DNA of 64,000 nucleotides, taken from NCBI GenBank assembly GCA_031472005.1, contig PZJY01000004.1, forward strand, positions 1,648,556 to 1,712,555, given 5' to 3'. The first letter of the stretch is position 1; each line of letters opens with the position of its first letter. A program made the translations under genes and the position numbers. The notes beneath the pieces are model-generated. The model saw only the letters and a program-made list of their open reading frames with translations, was not told the DNA's origin and searched no databases. Positions 37,391-49,910 of this stretch are shown one piece after another. Source of the stretch: Tetracladium setigerum. Its lineage: Eukaryota; Ascomycota; Leotiomycetes; Helotiales.

Positions 37391-37597
37391 CTCATCTCAT
37401 CCGCATACACGAACACTCAGCACTCACCCACACTTCGGAGCTGGAACATTTATTTGAGTAACCACAACACCCAAGCACAGTCAACAACATCGCCTCCTTC
37501 TAGAACACTCGCCATACGAAAGATATATCTTCGGCCCCTTCTGAACTCGGGAGTATTCTCTTCCTTTGAAGAAGTTCCACAACAGAAATCAGCAAAA

Positions 37598-38029
37598 ATG
37601 GTATTCGCCTACTCAACATCTTCATCCTCAACATCCTCATACACATCCTCCGCCATGGAGATCCCAACGAGTCGACCTCGCTCGCTCTCACCATCCTGCG
37701 CCTACCCATCATGGCCACAAGGCTCCTCGATGGGCCGCAGCGCCGGACAATCCACCTCCTTCATCATCTCCGACGAAGAACTCTTCCCCTCCGTTTTCGA
37801 GGAAGATTCCAGAGACTGCACTCCTCCCCATACACCAAACGCGAGCCGCTCGCCAGCCAGCCCAACATGTCTATACGAACCACGAGTGGTGGCAGATACT
37901 GGCAGCTTGATGAGAGGTCTCATCGCACAAGAGAAGGCAAAGAGGGAACAGCAACAACAGAGGAGGGGAAAGTCAAGCAAGAAGTCCAGGTCAGGAAGCA
38001 GCAAGCACATGAGCCCAATCGTGGAGTGA
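37598..38029 (+). CDS. Small conserved-looking Ser-rich fungal protein, function unknown
   Basis: Single-exon 143-residue frame. The start at 37598 is chosen because the ATG follows five A residues and opens MVFAYSTSSSS; the frame extends 48 codons further up (37454) with composition typical of a leader. A Ser/Thr-rich N-terminus is followed by a short acidic-hydrophobic motif, IISDEELFPSVFEED, then a Ser/Pro stretch and a helix LMRGLIAQEKAKREQQQQ running into a basic tail (RRGKSSKKSRSGSSK). It ends MSPIVE. From memory, this layout (ISDEDLFP motif, LLREL..QEKxKRE helix, basic tail) recurs in small uncharacterised Pezizomycotina proteins, but I cannot verify that here. The basic tail could act as a nuclear signal. 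It stands alone, with 3.7 kb of non-coding sequence before it and 4.6 kb after. Confidence 0.65.
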   Translation: MVFAYSTSSSSTSSYTSSAMEIPTSRPRSLSPSCAYPSWPQGSSMGRSAGQSTSFIISDEELFPSVFEEDSRDCTPPHTPNASRSPASPTCLYEPRVVADTGSLMRGLIAQEKAKREQQQQRRGKSSKKSRSGSSKHMSPIVE

Positions 38030-38900
38030 AGGGTTTGAGTTGCTTTTGGAGTTCTGGAAATTCCACTTTTTGGTAAGTTAGATTCTCAAAGTCTCCTGGC
38101 AGTGATATTTCATCGTGCTGACTGTTTGCGCAGAAATCAAATATATCTCATATGAAAACCTACATGGTTACCGTCATCGACAATACCCATCCTCGAGAAG
38201 ACTTCGGCGCGGCCGAGTATGCTTCTGCACTCGTCGCGATTACGCGGTCGGAGTCTTACACACCCTCAGCAGCTTCAGTCAACGCGTCAACCACGCATGA
38301 CTGAACCGTGCTTACCGGACGGCCCGATATCACCACTTGATATCGATAACCAGATCTGGAATGCGGAGGGTTACATTTCATACCCCTCCTCGGAATCTTC
38401 ATCAAAGGCAGCAAGCAATGCTCAGTCCTCGCTTGAGGGTTTTTGTTTTCGCGTTGATCTGACTCCTGTCACAACGGCAACATCCTGGTTTTTGGCTGGG
38501 CGGGACGAAGAACACGAGTTTCTGTGTCTGTTTCAATTTCCCCCAACTACTTTTCCACCGGGATAACTTCCCCGCGGTCAAGCCATCGGTCGAGGAATGT
38601 CTTGCACATCTCCCTAGAGGGACGGGCCCTGGGGAAGAGGAAGTGTTTCTTCCGCTGCCATTTCATTTCCCCATATCGCTTAAGGCGCTTTGCGGGTGTT
38701 GGGGCAGGGGGTGAGGATGTGGTGTGAAAGAAGGTTCATGAGGCGTGGATCGTTGGTTATTGGTTTGGCGGCTTGTCCTATGGCTAGACCTGGGAGGATG
38801 GCTGACTGAAGAGGTGATGGGTTGGTTGAACATGAACAAGGAGGAAGGGAGAGCGACAGGAACAAGGAGGAGGTTGTCAAAGTTTAGCTTACTCTTTTTG

Positions 38901-38932
38901 ATAACAATAACAATAACAATAACAATAACAAA
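38901..38932 (+). repeat. AACAAT microsatellite
   Basis: Tandem hexamer (ACAATA/AACAAT) copies, about five. Confidence 0.85.
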
Positions 38933-38972
38933 TCATGCAACAAAAAACAATACCTTTGCCTCAACGATGCAT

Positions 38973-39000
38973 ATCTCTCTCTCTCTCTCTCTCTGTCTCT
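38973..39000 (+). repeat. CT dinucleotide microsatellite
   Basis: A run of CT with one CTGT interruption. Confidence 0.85.
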
Positions 39001-39582
39001 TCGTGACTTGGATCACATCTGGATTCTAGACCCATCGATGATGTGATCTGGATAAGCAAGCCTATCAAATTTTTCAAATTAAAATTCGTATGCAAGTGAC
39101 TGTTGCCTCCGCGACAAGGAAGTTGTGGTGATGTGATGGGTTGTGGGTGTGGATGTGGGATGCCTCCATCTGAGAGGGCGGCGGGGGTTATTTTTTGCTA
39201 GTGCCGGCGGTTAAAAATCTCACCCGAAAACAAAAAGCTGCCCCCCCTACCTAGTAAGTAGTTCTGACCAATGAGAGAATTTACAAGGGCATATTTTAAT
39301 GGCTGGAATCATTTTCTCAAGATGTATCCAATAATCCTATTTACCGCATTCGGAGCAGGAATTTCCCTTCTCATACGGGAGGAGTACGGAGTACTTCTCA
39401 ATGCATTGAATTCACCGCTCATCACATCATTTTGTGGAAATCAATTTTTTCCTCCTCTCGCTTGCCTTCGTTTCCTTTCCTTTTCCATGAAAGAGTTGCT
39501 GTAGTCGGGTGCATTATTGTCTTTGCTGAATGCGAATATCCGATCCCAGGACAGGAGGGAGCGAGAAACCATGTAACGTGGG

Positions 39583-39614
39583 ACAGACACACTCAGACAC
39601 ACTCAGACACACAC
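39583..39614 (+). repeat. CAGACACACT tandem repeat
   Basis: Three copies of a 10-nt unit in intergenic DNA. Confidence 0.8.
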
Positions 39615-42600
39615 TCTCCAAGGGGGTCATGTTCAATGATATTCAGTGTGTGTGGTTGAACCCCCAAAAACTGCAGGTACAAGACACGACCTACTGAGCG
39701 GAGGGAGGTTATTGTTAGGTACCGAAAGAGGCCCAACTGGTAACACACTTGCAGGTCCATAGCACTCAATTTAGAGGAAACAGTTTGGCTGAAGCAGTGC
39801 AACTACATGAAATCCACTCTCAACCCCGCGTTGGCGATGGCCTTTTTCGTGGCCGGCATATTACTATGCTGTACGGTTGCAGTTACAGTACTACTGTGCT
39901 GTAGCAGAGGGGGCTTTTTTTCGGATCTTCAGATAACTTTTCTGGCCTGCTGTGCCCGCGGGAGCTTTGACTCTCTTGCAGCGGGAGAAGTTGATGTCGC
40001 ACATGCTGTTATTGCGCTCTTCCCTTGCCGTAACTTAGCTACTATTACCAGCATGATTGATTGCTCATCATCATTATTCGACCCAGGACCAACCCAGCGC
40101 GCTCATGCCACTTTGTGAAGATAACGAACGACTAGTTGACAGCGGCGGGGGTTGGGTTGTCATCCGGACGAAAGAGACGGTCGCGATGAAGAACTGGACA
40201 ACCATTCGACCAAATGATCGTCGCTTTCACACTCTTGGAGTGATGAACATGCGGCTCTGCCGTGTATATCACATCCGTCAATAAATCTCATGGCATGACA
40301 CTCCGTCGCCTGCTACAGAAAGAGTCGAGACGAGAACTTTCGTCGACGCTATTCGTGGACCTCAAGCGAGGACGTGGGATGGCATTGAAAATGAAATGAT
40401 GCAACTGTGACCCGTGCAAAATGGGGTTTATCGATAGAGATCGCGACCAGGGTGACAACCTTACTGTGACATTGACAACAGACTAGGACAACAGCTTTTT
40501 CTTCTCCTCCAACCCCTCATTTTGCTGTATGTCAAGAATGGCGTCCCACCACTGACGGGGTGTTGTATCACTTTTGCACTTTCTTGCACACCGTCGACAA
40601 CAAGATTCCAACGGAAAAAAAAGGAGCGCGGGATGGTGGTGGAAGCGAAGGAAAGCAGGATTTGATAATAATAATAATCAGGCACGGAGTACGTACGAAT
40701 AATGCAAAGTGCAAAATGTGAACAAGACGAAGACGTAATGCGGAGGTATGAGGACTGTACAGTACTGTTGATAAACAAAGCCAACAACGAGTAGAAAAGC
40801 GAGGCGAGTCCGGAATCTCCCAGTGACATGAGCGATGTAGACGCTCGCGGTCGGAGAGGAGGCATCTCTAAATATATCTCTCCAATACTCCGTATGCTTC
40901 CTTGCAGCTTCTGAGCATTGTTCTTATTGTTTTTGGCCTCTCTCTTGTGTGCGGACTCGACTCATCTTGAGACTCGACCTCGACCTTTTGGCAACAACAT
41001 CTATTATTGTCTCTCTTGCCCGGATCCCTGCGGCCAACCCATGCAAGCAAAAACTGCAACAAAACTGCAGTGCGTGGATTGTGATAGGCGTGTTCTGTGA
41101 TTGAATGTGCAGTTCCTCGTGCATGCCTGGTCGTCGTTGTTAGCCCTATCACAATGCAGAGGTCCCTTTCTCGACGTGGCACTAGTCTGGCGACATCCTG
41201 GTCATGTCTGGGCATTTGGCCTTGGTTGGTCCACACGCTTCCCGCAGGACGCCTTAACGACAACCTCGCATCAGATCGAAGCCATCGAACAGAACTACAG
41301 TACACCTTCTCTCCCCTCCCACAACAAGCAAAAGTCACTTCCAAAGAACCCCTCAAGATGCTGCTCACCACCATCTCTAGTCCCATTTTTGACCTTGATT
41401 CCGTGTGTGCTCTGGCCTGGTCAGAGTCAGTCAACAAACTCAGACATATCACTTTAACTTCTTCCCATTTTCAATCATCTCAATATCACACAACAATAAA
41501 AACGTCCAATACTCCGTACCCAGTGCCTGCCAATCATCAGTATACCACCGCCCACTGAGCCGTCACAAAGCAGCAAGCTGGGCCTGCCCCTCCAACCTCC
41601 TCCAATAAGTGCAATCTCTGTGCCCTTGCCACTCAAGTGCCAGCATTCTCGCATTGAAATTTGAGCCACCGTGACATCCAACCTCGCATGCTCTCCTCAA
41701 GCGGTATGTAGTGGCTGCTCCTCCATCCTGGCTCCTCGAGATCTTACTCGGTACAGCGACATGAACCGGACCGCGCCCGCATCGATCCCATGGTTCGGCT
41801 AGGATTGTGTAGCTAATTGTGTCTCCGGATCATCCACTGACAGCACGTAGCTCCTTCTTTAGGCGCTCTGCTCTTACAACGCTCGAGTGCTTTATGAGTC
41901 CAGTATCCAGAATCGATCCTGCTCTCTCATCATAGCCCACCGCTGCTATCCTCTCCCTCTTGCTCTTGAATCGCGTTGGATCCCCTATCTCGTCCACCCC
42001 CCTTGGCTTCTCAATTCAAGCGCCGAATAATAGTCTCTTGTATCCCGTTGGGTCCAAACGCCCACGAGGCGATTAGCCGTTCAAACCCCCAAGTCCGTTG
42101 ATGTTGTCTGGTCCTGGTCCTTCACTACGAGGTCCCGTGCTACTAATTCAATTCTCCTCTGTTGTGCTTCAACCATCTTCCTCCTTCTTCCTCACCTGCA
42201 ACTTCGAAGCTCGCACAAACGTAGAACCCTATACACACAAGCCACGCCTTCACAGCTTGTTCACCGCAACACAGCAGCAACCGCATTAGCCGTTTACTCG
42301 GTACGCCCAGATATAAAATCAACAGCGGGCGTCCTGAAACTCCATGTGACGATTTGAACAAAATTGGGCGTTGACTGTGATCAGCCCTGTGTACTGCAGG
42401 ACCGTAACCGCCGGAGGGTGTGAAAGATTTCTTGCAAACTTGTAAGTTCTATTTCTCTTGCCTTCCCAAAGCAAAGAGCGACAGACTTGGCTCCTGGTTT
42501 TGAATTCGTTATACTTCCTTTTCACCGTACGTGGTGGGGTCTCAATATTTCATGCGGGTTTCCGACTAACAATCGCATTGTTTGAATCGCAGATCTCGAA

Positions 42601-42616
42601 ATCGAAAATCGCCGCA

Positions 42617-45600
42617 ATGTCTGGGTTTGGAAGGCACCGTTCGGTGTCGATGAGCTCGGGGCCCTCTTCGAAGGGGAGAGGGCGATTGGCGACACTGGCA
42701 GAAATGACACAAGCCATGCCGACAACAGAAGAGGTCACTCGAGACTTCGAGCCGTGCGCTGCTACAGCGTCGATGTTCCTATATGCGCAGGGAAATTCGG
42801 TGGTCTGCGCCCACCACGACACGTTAAAAATCGAGCGCCGCTTTTCGAGACACACAGAAGAGATATCGCTGCTCGCGGTGGATAATGTGAGCGATCGAGG
42901 TGCAGGGCGACTGGTGGTGAGTTATGATGTCGGTCAAACTGCAATTGTGTGGGATTGCATGACTGGCGATGAACTCGCCCGATTTGCCTCGTATGAGAAC
43001 CTCACTTGTGCAGCGTGGATGAAGAACGGAAATGTTGCTTTTGGTAAGAACCTGCGATTGAGTGTAACCTAGATGAACTTGTGCTGATAGTTTGTTTGCA
43101 GGCAACTCGCAAGGAAATGTGATTTTGTTTGAACCAACAACATCTGAGCATATATCTGCTAGAACAATAGACCAAATACCTATTACCGCTTTGGCACCTG
43201 CCGCAGACTGTCGTACATACGCTATTGGGTATTTTTGCTATCCAATACATCCCAGAACGAGGCCATTTTCTGACACATTTTAGGTTTTCGAATGGATCGC
43301 TCATGATTGCGGCACTTCAACCCAGATTCATCATTCTTCACAATCTAACGACCTCAAGGGGCCTTCGCCAATTGTCACACTGGCATGGCACGCATCTTCT
43401 TCACGTCAAAAATCTGACATGTTGGCTTCACAAACACATGACGGTGATCTCCGAGTCTGGAGCATAGCCAAATCCCCAACAAGCAGTGATGCTGCAAAAG
43501 TCGTAAGAGTACTGAAGCGGACAGAGAATTACCAGGATGGTCCCAATTGGCTTGGATGGTCCAAAAACGGCCGCATTCTTCAATATTCCGAAGGGTAAGT
43601 GGGCCTTGGGAGATCTCTGCATAAATGGAGATGCGCGCGCTTAGCAAACACACACCCACTGACACAACATAGAGAAACATCGTCATGGGATGTGCGAACA
43701 AAACATGTCACCTATGAGACGATCCCAACGATTGACCACATCAGAGGTCTAGCGATCTACGGCCCTGGCGCCACTTTGTTCACACTGGGACGGAATAACA
43801 CGGCGCAGCAATATGATATCAACTCGCCAGCACAGTTGGTGGCAAACGTCCAACATCCGGCCAACCTTCTCCCACCTTCGCCACCGGTCTCAATTGAAGA
43901 GCAAAAGAAGCAAGGGTCATCGGCTGCAGTAGAGATATCTGAAGTGCCTATCAATATTGACATTTCCGAGAGCGATGAAGATCACATGTCTCCGTTGGCA
44001 AGAATTGCCAGGGAGATGGACGAGATAGAGGCTGGAAGAGGTTTGCCAACTCCTGGAATTGATGATTCTATCAGCCAGGTGTCTTCCAGAAGCCGTGCAT
44101 CGTCGAGATCTTCTGCCGCTTCCTCCAATCTACATTATCAGCGGGAATATCGACGACAGCCTTCGGTTGTTTCGCGTGGAATGAGTGAAGGCACTACTAT
44201 GTCATTTGGCTCTTCCCTGAACTCGAGGGAACCATCGATGGTATCCAGTCGTGACAGCTATCAGAGGAGCAGTGCCAGTGGGCAATCAATGGGCTCAGCT
44301 AGATCTCGCGTGAGAGGTTCTCGCTTACGCCAGGAGGTCCTCCGAAGTCCAGATGATGTCAAAATCGTGGACCTGTTCAAGTTTACCAAGAGCAGACTCA
44401 GTGATATTCCTTATCGTCATCCCCAGGCTCTGGATAACACCCATCTCACAAACCACGATCTTCGACGACAAATGCTCAGCACAATCTTCGGATGGAATGG
44501 TGAAGTAGATGCTTTGATCAAGGACGAGATGAGTCGACACCCCTTGGGATCTGCAAATAGACTTCTTCTCGCTAAGTGGCTTGGTGAAATCGATCCCGAT
44601 ATCATGGCAGCAAATTCCGAATCTATGACTTCTTCGGACTGGATGCTTTTGGCCCTCAGTGGTATTGGTGGTCAGGCTTCCCAGGCAAAGGTTGCTCGTG
44701 CATACGTTCAACGATTGCTCGAAAAGGGTGATGTACACACCGCCGCCACAATCATGATTGGAATGGGCGACCAGAATGATGCCATTGAAATCTATGTCTC
44801 GCACAAGCGATACATGGAAGCACTGATTTTGACCTGTTTGGTCTTCTCTGGCGACTGGCAAAGACAAGCTGAGTTGGTTAGGAAATGGGGTGAGTGGGCG
44901 GTTCAGCACAGCCAACAACAATTGGCAATTCGCTGCTTCTCCTGTACTGGCACTGAATCCTCCGAACCATGGTCCTCACCCACCGCCCAGGCGGCCACTT
45001 TCTCGCAACTTCAAAGCCAAAGCATTCCTGAGATTTTGAGCCCTCCATTGTCGCCGCCTGGACACAGAGGACCCCAACGAAGCATCGCAAAGACATCCGC
45101 GTTGAAGTTGATCACCTCGTTCGGTGGAGATAAGCAGAAGGCCAAATTCTTTGGTTTGGGAGATGATGATAGGACTCCAGTTGGCGGGGGTGTCACTCCC
45201 ATCGCGGAATCTGCTCTCTCTCCCACTGGAGGGGATACGGCCCTTACCGCTTTCTTGCGCCCTGGTGTTCGCAGTGTATACCATACTCCACAATCTGCAC
45301 GCACAGCTACCCCTGGTGGATTCAGCAGACAGCGACTTCCTTCGATTGGTGAGATGCCATCAGATGTCCTTCCCCGAAAACTCATGCAGCAAGCCCAGCA
45401 AAGGCTGCCGACTCCAGGTGATTCTGGATCCGAGCAGGAGAGGACTGGTAATCTATTGAAACATGGACACGAGCGAACCACTTCCCAACCCGAAACTCTA
45501 CAGCTCAGCTCGGCAACTTACAACCCAGTGAGATCTCAAACCGCAAACCCGATGTTGGAGAAGTCTAGGACTATCAATAATCCGCTGCCATCGCCATCGC

Positions 45601-48026
45601 CAGAGTCATTCACAGCCAAGAAACAAAGTCTTCGAACCCGAAATGGCTCTCGTGATCGCAAACCTGATGGCCTTCAAATCCAGTGGCCACCGATGGAATC
45701 CATCATTACTGGTGACTATATGACTGCTCCACCTTCAGGAACTTCTGTGACATCTTCAAAATATCGACCTGGAACCGCACGTTCTGCCACTGGATCAGTT
45801 GCCTCGGCTGCTTCTTATTCAACAGCAGAAATAAAAAGTCCAATGTACAGCGAACGAAGTTATAGAACTGTGGAGGCTGCGAGTCCCATGGTGACAGGAA
45901 AAAGTCTCGACCAGTATATCAGCAGTCTCGAATCGGCCCAGTACCACGTCGAGAAACAACAGAAGCGACAAGCTAGTCGTGATAGGCAAAGTAGAGCCCG
46001 TAGCAGCAGCCGAAAACCCAAGACACGAGACCCTTCTGAAGATAGAGGGAGAACCAACGCGCGATACATCCAACCAGCCAAACGATCCCCAACATCTCCA
46101 ATTCCAATGTCACCTGATGATTTCAGAGATATGGGTGCAAGTGGCTATGAGAATGAGTCAGCGTTTGAGCGAGGCGTTCGTGACGCGAGCCGTTCGAAGA
46201 AGTCCTCAAGCAAGGTCCGACATGGCTCGCCAGAGGGTTCAAGTCGTATTCACGCAACACCTAAACCCCACAGCCGTGCTGCTAGCAGAAATGCCAGTCG
46301 TCGTCCCAGCCCTGATGGCCGCCTGGCTCTCATCGATACCAGCCGCGGACGAAGTAAAGGCCGTGACGGTTCGGCCATGCGCTCTCCATCTTCTCCTCTG
46401 CCCATGTCTCCCCAGCACAAATTCTACCAGGACGAGGAGGGTGACATTGATTTGAAGAAAGCGAGTGCAGACAGAGACCGTGTTCGATCTCATAACCGAA
46501 GCACAAGCCGCATGAGAGAGCGCAGTGTCGCTCGCGAGCAATCTCCAGAAAGACGACGACAGCGTTCAGTCAGCAGACAGCGAGGCGAGAGATCAAGCAG
46601 TCAAGTGAGGATGGAAATCAATCTCCAAGCGGTTCGAGATCGAATCAACCACTCTCAATCAGTGTCGTCCAGTTACCGACCATCGGAACTGGCTGCAATG
46701 AATGCGATGAAAGATGAGCGCACTTTGAAGAAGGAACAAGCAGCCCGGGACCTCGAAGAAAGACGCAAGTCTCTTGTTCGTAGACCCTCCGCTCCCCCAA
46801 TTCTTCATCCTGAGGAAATTCCAAAGCTGTCTCCAAGCATTTTCCACCAGCAGAGGCAGCAACAAATGCCCGAATACAATCGCTCTCAGACCTTCCCATC
46901 GCCGAACTTGCCATCTGGTATCAGGAGTCAAACAACTTCCCCAGCCCCGTTGCAAACATCTCACTCATTCCTCAAGGAATCCACCAGCACTAATGTTCAG
47001 GTTGGGCTACCAGCAACTCCCAGAGCGATGAGGCATCCGAAGTATGATCCAGAAGGAAAAGATATTCCAGACGTTCCTCAGATCCCTGAGAGGTATGATC
47101 CAACTGCATCATGGGTAAACTCCACAGCCCAGATTTCCAGTCAAGGGTTGGATAACATTGCGCCTCTCCTGCCGAAGACAACATATTCAGCGGCTCCTCG
47201 ACGTCTTCCCCCACGTTCTGCCTCGGCTCCAATTCCAGAAGAGCCATATCAACAACGGATGGCGTTCCCGACTACTCTACCCACGCATCCTGCATTCCAT
47301 GCAGGTTTGCCATCCAGCAACCGAAGACGCACGCAAGATCCTAGACCTCAAGGAGACAATCAATCTGTTGGGCGCATCAGTCGAAGTGGAAGCCCAGCTT
47401 ACCCAGTCAACAATTCTATGGGCGGAATTGATGAGACACTTGAGGCAAGCAGCCAACCCATTAACCATCTGAACGACAACTTGACTCCTCCACCGCCACC
47501 GCCAGCTCCACTTCCACCAATGCTGAAGGAGTTGCAACATCTTGCCGCACCTCCCCCACCACCGCCTGCGCCTCTTGCTCCTCTCTATGGTAGTCCAAAC
47601 ACACATTCCATGGTCTCCGGTGTATCCTCTGGGGGATCTGGGGTCATTGAGATTGTGATGGACGACGATGAAGACGAGAAGTCAGACATTCCAGTCATCG
47701 ACGTGTCATCTCTTCCACAACCTGGTTCCAAAAGCCCACCCGTTTCGTTTTCAAATCACAGCCGTGGCAGGAGCGAGAATGATAGCAGCATTACAGGAAG
47801 ATTCACTCGCGCAGCCGAACGCCTTCGAAGCGCCAGCCGAGGACGAAACGTTGGACCCATCGCCGACCGAACTAAATCACCGCAGGAGGCCCCATACGAA
47901 AGTATACCCATGTGGTCGCCAAATCGAACACCAGCTGCTTCAGCTGTCGGATCACCAGGCACCCAGAATGTGGAGCGGCACCCACGAGAAATCCGCGCAG
48001 CCATGCAAGAGGGAGGAATGATCTAA
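42617..48026 (+). CDS. Large WD40 / alpha-solenoid protein with disordered C-terminus; one apparent frameshift
   Basis: Four exons (introns 43044-43101, 43229-43283, 43595-43672) encode about 1739 residues. Residues 1-45 are basic and disordered. Residues 50-380 form a WD40-like propeller (SLLAVDNVSDRGAGRLVVSY; TAIVWDCMTG; SPIVTLAWH; DGDLRVWSI; TSSWDVRTKH). Next, after a Ser/Arg linker, an alpha-helical repeat domain (LRRQMLSTIFGWNGEVDALI to about SQQQLAIRCFSC) resembles the solenoids of trafficking and scaffold WD40 proteins. The last 1000 residues are disordered: RS/SR-type patches (SRDRQSRARSSSRKPK), repeated SPIPMSP/SPLPMSP motifs and two polyproline stretches (TPPPPPPAPLPP). The frame breaks at the G4 run 43358-43361. 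One extra G gives SRGPSPIVTLAWH and an exon sum divisible by three. I cannot name an ortholog. A scaffold at membranes or the cytoskeleton is a guess. Confidence 0.8.
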
Positions 48027-49910
48027 TCGACCCCCAGTGCGATTCCCTCACACATCTTTTGCATATAAACCCATCACAACCACCTAAAAAACTTCATATC
48101 GGCGCCCTTTTTTTTGATTTATTTTCAACGATCTAGTTTTACAGCAGCTCTCATTCTCATTTCGATACCCTTCAACTTCACTTCAAACTCGAGGGCTCTT
48201 CAGGGTCATTATTGCATTCTAAAGGAGGAAATATTTCATTGCGGCTGGAATAAGAGAAAGACAGATAAAAGAACACACACACATTGCCAGGAGGGGGACG
48301 AAACCACTTTTTAACGATTTAACGACTTTATTTCCTGTTTGTTTATCTCAATGCATTTCATCGTCAGAGGGGTCAATTTTTGGGAGTGCTCATCTTTTTC
48401 GTACTTCTTTCTAGCTAGTTAGCCATGTAATTTGTTACTTGTTCTCTCTCTCTCAGTCTGTCTGCCTTTTTGATTTTCCGCCTGCAAGTAGTTCAAGGGG
48501 AGCTTTGTGCGATGGTAGCGGCAGATTGAAACACGAGAGAGCAATATAACGAAGTGGAAACGGATGGCTGGCCATGATCAAGGAAGAAGGAGGAGCAAGG
48601 TTTGGTTAATGAGGTGGGTGGGAGGGAAAGGAAAGGAAAGCAAGTAAGGAGGGAAGGAGTATAAAGCCTGTTGTCTTATTTTTGATTTCCTGTTAACGGA
48701 TCTTCTTTCTCAAAGTTCAACGGTTTTTTTTGTGAAATGGATGGAAATAAAAGCTCTCATATATTTCTTGCCTCGCGGCTCGTTATTTTTTGATAGTTAG
48801 TTTAGGTCCTTCTGTTTAGATAATGAGATCCTTGTTGGTTGCTGATATTTTTTGGGGATTTGATTTGATTGCTATTGAATGAGTGAGTTTGTGAGTTGTT
48901 CTTGTTGAGTTTGAATGGGTTGAAGCAGAGCAGCTTACTGTGTTCTCTATTAGGTATTCATTCAACTGACTAGCAGCTGTCCCGGAAGCACGCTGAAATA
49001 TTAACGATATTTCAGTACAGTTTCATGAATCAAGAAACAAAGGAATCCATCAAAGCCAAAAAAAAGAAAAAAAAAAGAAAAAAAAGCAGAAGCAGAGCCT
49101 GCCGGAGAAGAATACAAAAGCCTTGTTGGTGGTGACCGACGCCATAGGAAAAATAGCAAAAAAAAATAAAGTTGACGCTCAACCCAAACACACCATCCAA
49201 ACCTCGCAACAAGTGTATTCCAATACCGCCACACCACGGTGAAGAATTCTCTGCAGAGTGAAACCTCCCTCAAGAAGTAATCTTCATTGCTTAAGGCCCC
49301 TGAGTCCAGCATCGTGAGTTACCTACACGAGTGGGGAGCCACCGCCATGTTCGAACTGGGCACTGTTGAAGGTGGTCTTGCAACCGAAATGGATGAAGCT
49401 TTCTGGGATATCGAAGTCTTCTTCCTTTGTGACCATTACAGCCGAAAGCCGCGCACCGTTATTTAATATTATATTCCTAGCCAAATCCAGGCTTACAAAG
49501 TGTGAATTTGATTGGCTAGTTTATGCCGAGGTTGAACCGCATCCCCCTCGCGCTTTGCCTACCATAATGTCCATCTCAACTGGAGGTCTCTTCGTCCCAG
49601 AATTGCCCAGAATGAATTCATCAAGTTGATAGAGTCTTAAGGTCTGCTTTCACTCCAAGCATATGGTCAGTCAGTCATACAAGTGTGTGGGTGCTCAAAA
49701 ATATGTACGTTTGCAACAATTGGTTACTTCAATATCAATTGCTGCATGACATCGCGATAGCTTGCGCCAAACGCCCTTCTTCTGACGCGTCTCTCCAAAT
49801 GCCATCTATCGATACACATGTCTTTTCGTGTCTCTCCTGTCTTTTCTCTTAAATCCAACTTCAAATTATCTACTGGGTCTACTTAATTTGGCCATATCTT
49901 TGCTGAAACA
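48027..49910. other. Intergenic, 3' flank of the WD40 gene
   Basis: 1.9 kb. T- and CT-rich 3' flank, an A-rich run at about 49058-49088, and at 49323-49655 a minus-strand frame of protein-like composition interrupted by one stop (see findings). No gene I can name. Confidence 0.5.

Larger units (their letters stand above)
33905..37597. other. Long intergenic region
   Basis: 3.7 kb with no gene I can support. It holds the 3' flank of TRM2, an A/T-rich stretch to about 35.4 kb, simple repeats at 35583 and 36400, and G/C-richer sequence at 36.8-37.2 kb with overlapping open frames on both strands but no family features. A TATATATA run lies at about 37378-37390, roughly 210 nt before the ATG at 37598. 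Confidence 0.5.
38030..42616. other. Long gene-poor region upstream of the WD40 gene
   Basis: 4.6 kb without a gene I can support. It has several microsatellites (38901, 38973, 39583), poly-pyrimidine leader-like stretches at 41.2-42.5 kb, and scattered frames up to 194 codons with no family signature or protein-like composition. A spliced non-coding RNA or long 5' leader exons of the WD40 gene are possible but cannot be judged by eye. Confidence 0.5.

Noticed and set aside
39807..40118. 103-codon frame with Cys-rich hydrophobic start
   Set aside because: The composition is odd (runs of Cys and Leu from repeated CTG/TGC), with no conserved pattern and no gene context.
40868..41452. 194-codon minus-strand frame in the gene-poor region
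   Set aside because: No domain, no protein-like periodicity, and other frames in the same bases are equally open.
49348..49360. A TTCGAA sequence resembling a tRNA T loop
   Set aside because: The flanking bases do not pair into a T stem and no acceptor or anticodon stem could be found.
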